From an uncultured Pseudomonadota bacterium (GTDB lineage: Bacteria > Myxococcota_A > Polyangia > HGW-17), in NCBI GenBank assembly GCA_938004375.1, contig CALKWH010000114.1, positions 1 to 8,474 on the forward strand: 8,474 nucleotides of DNA, written 5' to 3'. A model generated the notes under the pieces. That model was not told where the DNA came from, did no database searches, and saw only the letters and a program-made list of their open reading frames with translations. The translations under genes and the position numbers were made by a program. How positions within the stretch are numbered: the stretch's first letter is position 1; the number at the start of each line of letters is the position of its first letter. Shown here piece by piece: positions 1 to 4,925 of the stretch.

Positions 1-45
1 CCACCGAGATCTACACTCTTTCCCTACACGACGCTCTTCCGATCT
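1..45 (+). other. Illumina sequencing adapter (contaminant)
   Basis: These 45 bases match the 3' part of the Illumina TruSeq universal/P5 adapter, ending in the diagnostic GCTCTTCCGATCT. They are synthetic library DNA left on the assembled contig. Genomic sequence begins at 46. The same sequence is present in inverted orientation at the other end. Confidence 0.98.
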
Positions 46-493
46 CCGGCCTTTTCGAGATCACGGGAAACTGCCGGTGGGTGCCCACGGCCTCGGGGAC
101 GCAACCGGCGCGGGCCTGGTCGAACAGGCGCACCTCGGCGGTGAACGCCTCGTCGGCGCCCCGGACGCCGTGGAGAAAGAGCACCGCGCTCGGGGGCCCC
201 ACGCGGCAGGGTCCCGCCTCGGCGAGGGAGGGGAAGCGCCCGACGAGCTCCCGGGGCAGCGCACCGGGCATGGCCAGGAGCATCCAGTCGGTGTCGGCGG
301 GCACCAGCGCCCAGAGGCCGTCGCGGGTGGGCCGGGTCGCGCCCTCGGAAGACGGACCACGGGACGTCGCGCCCCGACGCGTCGACGTGCAGCACGCCAG
401 CGTGGCGCAGACCGGAATCACCGCGCAGGCCAGGATGGCCGTGCGGGCGGCGAGGGGCGAGGCGGGGCTTCGGAGCGTGGGTGATGACGTCAT
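46..493 (-). CDS. Truncated exported protein, probable lipoprotein (3' partial)
   Basis: Function not recognised. ATG at 493-491 on the minus strand opens about 149 genuine codons before the adapter cuts the gene; the apparent C-terminal tail IGRASCRERV is translated adapter. The N-terminus has Arg17, a hydrophobic stretch at about residues 18-33, and a Cys pair (C34, C35) preceded by TLA, which resembles a non-canonical lipobox. A low-complexity Ser/Thr/Arg linker follows. From about residue 58 there is a globular segment with the look of a secreted domain (LWALVPADTDWMLLAMPG; later AVLFLHGVRGADEAF). No clear Shine-Dalgarno sequence precedes the ATG, so the start is uncertain. An overlapping minus frame starting at 563 is Arg/Pro-rich and looks like a compositional shadow. 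The gene is transcribed away from the tRNA. A standard secreted protein with signal peptidase I cleavage is the alternative to a lipoprotein. Confidence 0.65.
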
Positions 494-551
494 GGGAACG
501 ACCGCGCGCCCGGCGGTCCGGGCCGCGCGTCTGAAAAATAGAAAAACGGGG

Positions 552-580
552 TTGACAGCGCAATCAAAATCGCTTACTTA
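552..580 (+). promoter_or_regulatory. Candidate promoter of the tRNA-Ile gene
   Basis: A perfect -35 hexamer TTGACA lies at 552-557. At 17-bp spacing the -10 would be TACTTA (575-580), a poor match to TATAAT; TTACTT at 574-579 is the 16-bp alternative. The segment is AT-rich within GC-rich surroundings and lies about 50 bp before the mature tRNA, a normal leader length. The -35 is convincing and the -10 is not. Confidence 0.5.
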
Positions 581-629
581 CCTCAACCGGCCGTTGTGGA
601 CCGGCAGGCCGCCACCGGTCACCTGGTGT

Positions 630-706
<77 letters not shown>

Positions 707-734
707 CACCCACAAACAAGCGAACAACCACTCA

Positions 735-926
735 TTAGCCGAAGGCTTGTACCTCGTACACGTGGCCCCAGCCGTTCCATGCTGCCCCCAGACAGTCGGC
801 GCCCACCCCGTCCGCATCCGCGTCCGCGTTCTCACAGTCCGTCGCCGGCCGAGTCAGACCCTCTGAGTTGAATTGACAGGCGAACATTGCAATCGATAAA
901 AAAGCTATTGCGATCCCGAACCGCAT
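735..926 (-). CDS. Small putative lipoprotein, 63 aa
   Basis: Unrecognised small protein. With ATG at 926-924 it begins MRFGIAIAFLSIAMFAC: one Arg, a hydrophobic run and a Cys at residue 17 preceded by MFA, which fits a relaxed lipobox. The mature part is short, acidic in the middle (CENADADADGVGADC) and aromatic near the end. The Asp/Ala-rich Cys-flanked segment faintly recalls acidic calcium-binding or cysteine-rich motifs of exported myxobacterial proteins, but no family can be named. The frame stays open upstream to a GTG at 1055 and an ATG at 1043; those extensions add AT-rich-encoded residues before the hydrophobic segment and look less natural. An AGGGA directly before the ATG is too close for an ideal ribosome site. 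The 5' half is AT-rich unlike its neighbours. It may be an unexpressed frame or a relic. Confidence 0.4.
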   Translation of the reverse strand: MRFGIAIAFLSIAMFACQFNSEGLTRPATDCENADADADGVGADCLGAAWNGWGHVYEVQAFG

Positions 927-993
927 TCCCTGTTTCAGCACGATGATCCTCTGGGAAAACACACGGTCCCCATTAGAAGGTGTTTCCAGAAAA

Positions 994-1023
994 GTAATAG
1001 GAGTAATTGATTTCAACTTGACA
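994..1023 (-). promoter_or_regulatory. Weak candidate promoter for the small lipoprotein
   Basis: On the minus strand, TTGTCA (1023-1018 region) is followed after about 19 bp by TATTAC (999-994), a 4/6 match to TATAAT. The spacing is long. It would start transcription about 60 bp before the ATG at 926. Its -35 lies on the same bases as the plus-strand TTGACA at 1018-1023. Confidence 0.25.
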
Positions 1024-1083
1024 AGGAATTGGAAAGCTGACATTTTACTTTTCACTTGGAGCAGCCCTCCGTTGTTCCATAAC
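1018..1083 (+). promoter_or_regulatory. Promoter region of the 1103 gene
   Basis: A perfect TTGACA lies at 1018-1023 in an AT-rich stretch. The hexamer at 17-bp spacing, CATTTT (1041-1046), is a weak -10. A second possibility is TTGGAG (1056-1061), 16 bp, then CATAAC (1078-1083, 4/6), which would give a very short leader ending at the Shine-Dalgarno sequence. The region looks like a promoter but the exact start cannot be fixed by eye. Confidence 0.4.
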
Positions 1084-1091
1084 CCATCGAC

Positions 1092-1096
1092 AGGAG
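1092..1096 (+). promoter_or_regulatory. Ribosome binding site deciding the 1103 start
   Basis: AGGAG is followed by 6 nt and then ATG at 1103. This favours that ATG over an in-frame TTG at 1097, which would touch the Shine-Dalgarno sequence directly. Confidence 0.8.
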
Positions 1097-1102
1097 TTGA
1101 AC

Positions 1103-1603
1103 ATGAGTCCGGTAGATTATGATGCCATTTTCTCCAAGGTTCAAGAATCCGAACAGTTCACCCGCGAACAGACGATCGGTCATCTTCGCAAACTGATCCT
1201 CCCGCTCCTGGGCCAGAGCCTGGACACCATCCTGCACCCGCAGGCCCTGGAGGCCCTCTCCCGCCGCCTGAAGGGCAACATGGTCGATCACCTCTCCCAG
1301 ATCCGCCTCGACGATTTGCAGGGGCCGGCCGGCCGCGAGAAGGGCACCCGCGCCGCCTCCGCGCGTCCCATGGACTACCCGCGCATCCAGGGATTGGTCA
1401 TCACCTTCCTGCGCGACCGCGCCTCGGCGTCCCTGAAGGAGATCCGCAAGTATCTCAAGGAGCAGGCCGGCGTCTCGATCACCCCGAGCCAGTGGCAGTC
1501 CATGCGCAAGCGCTTCCCCTTCGACTTCGAGGGGGCCCGCTGGACGCTCCGGATCACCGAGGGCCAGCGCACCAAGGCCCGCTGGGCGGTCAGCCGCGGC
1601 TGA
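1103..1603 (+). CDS. Hypothetical protein with winged-helix-like C-terminal half, 166 aa
   Basis: Family not recognised. The protein has no signal peptide or membrane segment and is rich in charged helices, so it is probably cytoplasmic. Residues 1-72 form a predicted helical domain (EQFTREQTIGHLRK, then PQALEALSRRLKGNM). A Gly/Arg/Ala linker spans about 73-90. Residues 91-155 read like a compact winged helix: a helix over YPRIQGLVITFLRD, a second over SLKEIRKYLKEQAG, a possible recognition helix at ITPSQWQSMRKRF, then a strand pair around FEGARWTLRIT. The basic C-terminus would suit nucleic-acid binding, but that is inference. The start is fixed by AGGAG six bases upstream. The TGA ends two bases before the stop codon of the convergent PQ-loop-like gene, with no conventional terminator between them. 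Confidence 0.8.
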   Translation: MSPVDYDAIFSKVQESEQFTREQTIGHLRKLILPLLGQSLDTILHPQALEALSRRLKGNMVDHLSQIRLDDLQGPAGREKGTRAASARPMDYPRIQGLVITFLRDRASASLKEIRKYLKEQAGVSITPSQWQSMRKRFPFDFEGARWTLRITEGQRTKARWAVSRG

Positions 1604-1605
1604 GT

Positions 1606-1893
1606 TCACGCCCCCGCGTGGCCGGCGCGTTCGCGCCTGTCCAGGCGCGCGTTGCGCACGTACAACATCAGATCGATCGCCACCAGACAACTGTTGAACC
1701 CATACATGAAGACTACCCGGTCCAGGTTCCCCGTCACCTTGTAGGCGATGCCGGCCATGTAGCCGATGAACACGATGATCAGGAACAACAGGCTCTTGCC
1801 CCGCGCGGTGCGCGAGACCCAACTTTTGTGGATGGCCGCGGGCCAGGCGGCGGCGAAACACAGCAACATGACGGCCTCGAAGACGGAGCTCAT
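1606..1893 (-). CDS. Small three-helix membrane protein, PQ-loop/SemiSWEET-like, 95 aa
   Basis: Probable inner-membrane protein. Three hydrophobic segments are seen at about residues 3-22, 35-52 and 58-79, and the tail NARLDRRERAGH is basic, so likely cytosolic. Helix 1 carries Trp17-Pro18 followed by IHKSWVSRTARGKSLLFL. This matches the pattern of small PQ-loop-like bacterial membrane proteins, where a Pro-containing kink in helix 1 precedes a KS..S(R/K)(T/S)..GKS loop. SemiSWEET relatives of this size form dimers and carry sugars, but the substrate of this subgroup is unknown to me and transport is not shown. ATG at 1893 is chosen because GGGAGG lies 7 nt upstream; an in-frame extension to 2013 lacks such a signal and adds unlikely residues. 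The gene has its own promoter candidate and is not in an operon. Confidence 0.8.
   Translation of the reverse strand: MSSVFEAVMLLCFAAAWPAAIHKSWVSRTARGKSLLFLIIVFIGYMAGIAYKVTGNLDRVVFMYGFNSCLVAIDLMLYVRNARLDRRERAGHAGA
1624..1649. terminator. GC-rich hairpin past the convergent stop codons
   Basis: CGCGCCTG (1632-1639) and CAGGCGCG (1642-1649) form a perfect 8-bp stem. GGCGCG (1624-1629) can instead pair with CGCGCC (1632-1637). The hairpin starts about 20-30 nt after the plus-strand stop at 1603 and lies inside the last codons of the minus-strand gene. No U-run follows, so this is a candidate attenuating or 3'-end-protecting structure rather than a proven intrinsic terminator. Confidence 0.4.
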
Positions 1894-1900
1894 CGGGGAA

Positions 1901-1906
1901 CCTCCC
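1901..1906 (-). promoter_or_regulatory. Ribosome binding site deciding the 1893 start
   Basis: On the minus strand GGGAGG lies 7 nt before ATG at 1893-1891. This selects that internal ATG over the longer open frame beginning at 2013. Confidence 0.8.
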
Positions 1907-1972
1907 GGCGACGCAGTAACCCATTTCACGGGCGGGGGCAAGCTGTCCGGCCGGATTTCCCAGGGCGATCGA

Positions 1973-2001
1973 GTTCTAAATTTTCTGGACAAGGAGATCA
2001 A
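1973..2001 (-). promoter_or_regulatory. Candidate promoter of the PQ-loop-like gene
   Basis: Minus strand: -35 TTGATC (2001-1996), a 17-bp AT-rich spacer, then -10 TAGAAC (1978-1973, 4/6). It would give a leader of roughly 70 nt before ATG 1893. This is a sigma-70-type match by eye only. Confidence 0.45.
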
Positions 2002-2127
2002 AGTCTGATCCACCAGAACGGATTCTCGATTTCGATTTCATGCGTGATCACTTACGGTAACGGGTGACCTGTCGCACTACTCTCTGTGATGATTTGATTC
2101 CACAAAGCGCAGGGAAACGGAGCTTCC

Positions 2128-2150
2128 ACCGTCACCGTAGACCGTCACCG
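2128..2150 (+). repeat. Short tandem repeat ACCGTCACCG x2
   Basis: Two exact copies of the decamer ACCGTCACCG (2128-2137 and 2141-2150) are separated by TAG, a 13-bp period. A partial third ACCGTG follows at 2153. It is located 65-90 bp upstream of the lipoprotein promoter. It could be a binding site or chance. Confidence 0.5.
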
Positions 2151-2214
2151 GCACCGTGAACTCTTCGCAAATTAGACCAGGATCTAGAACTCGAAGGCCC
2201 CCCGGGATTTCCGG

Positions 2215-2242
2215 TTGACCGTCCGGCCGGACGCGGTATGCT
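2215..2242 (+). promoter_or_regulatory. Promoter of the Cys-rich/FGE-like lipoprotein gene
   Basis: -35 TTGACC (2215-2220), 16-bp spacer, -10 TATGCT (2237-2242, 4/6). The predicted start near 2249 gives an approximately 11-nt leader that contains the AGGAG ribosome site at 2251-2255. The in-frame TTG at 2215 is part of this -35 and so is unlikely to be a start codon. Confidence 0.6.
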
Positions 2243-2259
2243 GCCTCCCGAGGAGTCAG

Positions 2260-3906
2260 ATGGACATGCTTCGTTTTTCCAGCATTTTCTTCCTTTTTCC
2301 GCTCTTTCTCCTGGTCGCCTGCGGGACCAAGACCACGACCGTGGACTCCTGCGGCGACGGTTATCTCGACCCCGGCGAGCAGTGCGACGGGGCCGCCATG
2401 CCCGCGCAGGCCACCTGTCTGGAGCTAGGCTATCATGAGCAGAACGGGGACGTCACCTGCAAAGCCGACTGCTCGCTGGACCTGTCGGTGTGCGCCTACC
2501 GCTGCGGCGACGGGGTCATCACCGGCGCCTACGAAGACTGCGAGGGGGACGACCTGGCCGGGGAGTCCTGCGCCAGCCTGGACCGGGGCAGCGGCACGCT
2601 GGCGTGCAACTCCGAGTGTAAATATGACACCTCCGGGTGCGAGGAGGACGCCCAGTGCGGCGACGGCGAGATCTCGGCGCCGTTCGAGCAGTGCGAGGGC
2701 GCCGACCTCGGCGGCGGGACCTGCCTGGGCCTGGGCTGGTACGGCGGCCAGCTGCTGTGCGACCAGGACTGCCGCTACGACCTGACCCCGTGCACCGGTT
2801 TCGGGCGCTGCGGCGACAACGCCATCCAGGCCGCCTACGGCGAACAGTGCGAGGGCGTCGATCTGGCCGGCCAGACCTGCGAGGGGCTGGGCTGGCACGG
2901 CGGCCAGTTGCTATGCGGGGACGACTGTCGTTTCGACGAGACTCCCTGCGCCGCCGTGGGCCGCTGCGGCGACGGCGTCATCCAGGCCGAGCACGACGAG
3001 GTCTGCGACGGGGACAACCTCGACGGCGTCACCTGCCGCACCCTGGGCCTGGGTGCCGGGACCGTGACCTGCGCAGAGGACTGCTCCGCGACCATCGTCG
3101 CGTGCGAGACCATCACCCTGATCGACGTCCCCGGCGGCACCTTCAGGCGCAACTACATCGAAGGAGACACCGTCACGGTGTCGGCCTTCCGCATCGGCGA
3201 GACCGAGGTCACCCGCGCCCAGTGGATGACGGTCATGGACACCGATCCCAGCAGCACGACCTACTCGGCCGGGCTGCCCTCGGAGCCGGTGGAACGGGTG
3301 AACTGGTACCACGCCGTCGCCTTCTGCAACAAGCTCAGCCTCCTCGAGGGGCTCACCCCGGTCTACGGCGTCTACAACGTGGATTTCGCCACGCTGACCT
3401 TTTCCCAGATCCCCATCTCGAACAATCCCCAGTGGAACTCCCCCACCGTGAACTGGGCGGCCGACGGCTACCGCCTGCCCACGGAACTGGAGTGGATGTG
3501 GGCGGCCATGGGCGCCGTGGACCTCTTCGACCGGCCGTTCGCCGGCTCCGACGGCACCAACGCCATCGGCGACTACGCCGTGTACGGCTGGGACTCGGGC
3601 GAGCCCGGCGCCACCCTGACGGAGCGCTGCGACCCCGTGGCGAGCCGGTTTCCCAACGAGCTGGGGCTCTTCGACATGACCGGCAACGTCTCCGAGTGGG
3701 TGTGGGACCTGTACGCGAACTATCCGTCCGGCCCGTTGGTCGACTACCACGGGCCTTCCGGTTCCACCGACAACTACCGCGTCCGGCGCGGCGGCGCCTG
3801 GAACACCTCGTCCGGCGGCTGCTATCTGGGGAGCCGCACCCTCACCAACCCCCACATCCGCGACTATTACATCGGCCTGCGCGTCGCGCGGAATCAGGGT
3901 CTCTAG
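2260..3906 (+). CDS. Lipoprotein with five six-Cys repeats and an FGE/SUMF1-like domain, 548 aa
   Basis: Envelope-anchored lipoprotein. ATG 2260 follows AGGAG by 4 nt (ATG 2266 is also possible). The signal peptide runs MDMLRFSS then a Phe/Leu-rich core to lipobox LVAC, so Cys21 is the lipidated residue. Residues 31-282 hold five repeats starting at 31, 82, 133, 184 and 236, each beginning CGDG or CGDN and having six cysteines, similar to cysteine-rich repeats of myxobacterial surface proteins. Residues 286-546 match the formylglycine-generating-enzyme sulfatase-modifying fold: VPGGTF, ETEVTRAQW, PVERVNWYHAVAFCNKLS, GYRLPTELEW, GLFDMTGNVSEWVWD, RRGGAW, IGLRVAR. In true FGEs two cysteines five residues apart follow RGG(S/A)W; here the first is Thr516 and only Cys521 remains, so oxidase activity is unlikely and a binding or structural role is more probable. 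The stop codon overlaps that of the next gene. Confidence 0.93.
   Translation: MDMLRFSSIFFLFPLFLLVACGTKTTTVDSCGDGYLDPGEQCDGAAMPAQATCLELGYHEQNGDVTCKADCSLDLSVCAYRCGDGVITGAYEDCEGDDLAGESCASLDRGSGTLACNSECKYDTSGCEEDAQCGDGEISAPFEQCEGADLGGGTCLGLGWYGGQLLCDQDCRYDLTPCTGFGRCGDNAIQAAYGEQCEGVDLAGQTCEGLGWHGGQLLCGDDCRFDETPCAAVGRCGDGVIQAEHDEVCDGDNLDGVTCRTLGLGAGTVTCAEDCSATIVACETITLIDVPGGTFRRNYIEGDTVTVSAFRIGETEVTRAQWMTVMDTDPSSTTYSAGLPSEPVERVNWYHAVAFCNKLSLLEGLTPVYGVYNVDFATLTFSQIPISNNPQWNSPTVNWAADGYRLPTELEWMWAAMGAVDLFDRPFAGSDGTNAIGDYAVYGWDSGEPGATLTERCDPVASRFPNELGLFDMTGNVSEWVWDLYANYPSGPLVDYHGPSGSTDNYRVRRGGAWNTSSGGCYLGSRTLTNPHIRDYYIGLRVARNQGL
2350..3105 (+). repeat. Five tandem cysteine-rich protein repeats (coding)
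   Basis: Units span protein residues 31-78, 82-127, 133-178, 184-230 and 236-282. The spacing is C-x(10-12)-C-x(9-10)-C-x(11-13)-C-x3-C-x6-C, separated by linkers of 3-5 residues. Repeats 3 and 4 are closest, sharing GLGW-x-GGQLLC and C-(R)-(Y/F)-D-x-TPC, but their codons have diverged, so the duplication is not very recent. Confidence 0.9.
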
Positions 3907-4793
3907 AACTTCCGGTAATAACTCAGGAAGATCATGTTCGCCTGGTAGGAGCTGCCGATGATCGGCAGCTCGGAGTCGAGCTGGATCCAGATGTAGTCAC
4001 CCTCGAACCAGATGTTCCGGATGCTCATGCGGACCGTGTACCGGTTGAACATGCTGTCGGGGTTGAAGAACGAGAACTGGAACTTCAGGTGCCCCAGGAT
4101 GCGGCGCCAGGTGAACTTGAACTCCAGGCCCGAGGTCGAGGACCCGCCCGAGGGGCCGGACAGCCCCCGGTCGATCCCCGGGATACGGTCCGCGAAGTTG
4201 GACTGGATGGCGAGGCCGGTGTAGCCGTTCACCAGCAGGCCCACCCAGCGGGAGCGGAACTTGATCAGGGGCAGGCCCACCCCGACGGTTCCCCGGGCGA
4301 AGTTGCTGTCGAAGTTGGACTGCTGCACCTCGAGATCGCGGAACAGGAGGGACACCGTCCGGTCCTCGGAGAGCGGGGTCTCGGCGTTGATGCGCAGCCG
4401 GTACAGGTTGTAGGTCATGCGCTCGCCCAGGGGACTGATGCCGGCGAACTTGTAGTAGATGAACTCGTAGTCTCCGCTGATGAAGAAGGGCTCCATGCCA
4501 TCCTGTTTCTTCATCTTGTGGGCCCAGAACCCGGCGTAGGTCTTCACGCCGGCCACCTCCGTGCTCTCGGGGAAGGTCACGTAGAGACGGGAGGTGTCGG
4601 TCCCCATCCATTTGTTGAACAGGTTCTCCTTGGGGTTTTTGAACTGGCGCAGATCGTTGAACATCCCGCCGAAGCCCTTGATGGGGTTCGCCAGGGCGCG
4701 ATCCTGGGCGGCGACCGGGGACGGGATCGTGCCCGGCGCCCATGCCAGCGCGAGGACGGCCAGAGAAAGGAGGTAAGCCGGGGGACGACCCAT
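3903..4793 (-). CDS. Probable outer-membrane beta-barrel protein, 296 aa
   Basis: Exported protein of no family I can name. The N-terminus MGRPPAYLLSLAVLALAW is a signal peptide with probable cleavage after A29 (VAA before QDRA). After a region with FGGMFNDLRQF, the rest from about residue 85 alternates hydrophobic and polar residues in short strands (for example YEFIYYKF, YNLYRLRIN, VSLLFRDLEV, LEFKFTWRRI, LKFQFSFF, YIWIQLDSEL). The C-terminus is SYYRKF with a terminal Phe, the classic C-terminal signature of outer-membrane barrels recognised by BamA. The length would suit a barrel of about 10-12 strands. ATG 4793 is preferred because AGGAGG lies just upstream; a GTG at 4823 is an in-frame alternative. 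It converges on the lipoprotein gene, with the two stops sharing one CTAG, and diverges from the kinase gene. Confidence 0.75.
   Translation of the reverse strand: MGRPPAYLLSLAVLALAWAPGTIPSPVAAQDRALANPIKGFGGMFNDLRQFKNPKENLFNKWMGTDTSRLYVTFPESTEVAGVKTYAGFWAHKMKKQDGMEPFFISGDYEFIYYKFAGISPLGERMTYNLYRLRINAETPLSEDRTVSLLFRDLEVQQSNFDSNFARGTVGVGLPLIKFRSRWVGLLVNGYTGLAIQSNFADRIPGIDRGLSGPSGGSSTSGLEFKFTWRRILGHLKFQFSFFNPDSMFNRYTVRMSIRNIWFEGDYIWIQLDSELPIIGSSYQANMIFLSYYRKF
3949..3971. terminator. Perfect 23-bp palindrome, candidate hairpin at the convergent gene ends
   Basis: Arms GAGCTGCCGAT (3949-3959) and ATCGGCAGCTC (3961-3971) are exactly complementary around one central base. As RNA from either strand this folds into a strong hairpin. 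It begins 43 nt after the plus-strand stop at 3906 and lies within the last codons of the minus-strand gene (encoding ELPIIGSS). There is no T-tract, so factor-independent termination is uncertain; mRNA 3'-end protection is an alternative. Confidence 0.5.
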
Positions 4794-4795
4794 GT

Positions 4796-4801
4796 CCTCC
4801 T
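4796..4801 (-). promoter_or_regulatory. Ribosome binding site deciding the 4793 start
   Basis: Minus-strand AGGAGG ends two bases before ATG 4793, a rather short spacing, but it is the only strong Shine-Dalgarno match near the possible starts. It argues against the upstream GTG at 4823. Confidence 0.6.
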
Positions 4802-4870
4802 GTGTAGCACGAAGCGACCCCACCTGTCATGAGCGCAGTGGGGTGGCCGCGTGACGGGCGCACGAAAGGC

Positions 4871-4899
4871 TTGTCACGGCGACGAATTGTCAATACAAC
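4871..4899 (+). promoter_or_regulatory. Promoter of the kinase gene with duplicated TTGTCA
   Basis: -35 TTGTCA (4871-4876, 5/6), 17-bp spacer, -10 TACAAC (4894-4899, 4/6); the predicted start near 4906 leaves a leader of about 20 nt. A second TTGTCA at 4887-4892 lies 16 bp downstream of the first. It is part of the odd palindrome ATTG-T-CAAT (4886-4894), whose reverse strand reads TTGACA and could serve as a -35 for the divergent gene, although no good minus-strand -10 is visible. Confidence 0.55.
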
Positions 4900-4925
4900 G
4901 GTACGACAGCGAGGCCGGCGCCGCC

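Larger units (their letters stand above)
1894..2259. other. 366-bp divergent intergenic region
   Basis: I see no gene here. It holds the leader and promoter of the minus-strand membrane protein at its left end (to about 2001) and the promoter of the lipoprotein gene at its right end (from 2215). The middle (about 2002-2214) is less GC-rich than the flanks. It contains a short tandem repeat of ACCGTCACCG at 2128-2150 and nothing else I can name. Confidence 0.7.

Noticed and set aside
748..760. TGTAC-CTC-GTACA as the tRNA terminator
   Set aside because: Only a 5-bp stem with no T-run after it, and it lies within the possible small lipoprotein frame; too weak to call.
2215..2259. N-terminal extension of the lipoprotein from TTG 2215
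   Set aside because: The TTG is part of the -35 hexamer, and the extension would put 15 polar residues before the signal peptide.
2350..3105. CRISPR-like array or DNA satellite
   Set aside because: Periodicity is at protein level (cysteine-rich units of 46-48 residues) with diverged codons, not exact DNA repeats with spacers.
2637..4832. Forward 731-codon frame
   Set aside because: Runs out of frame through the lipoprotein gene and antisense through the barrel gene; Arg-rich low-complexity translation.
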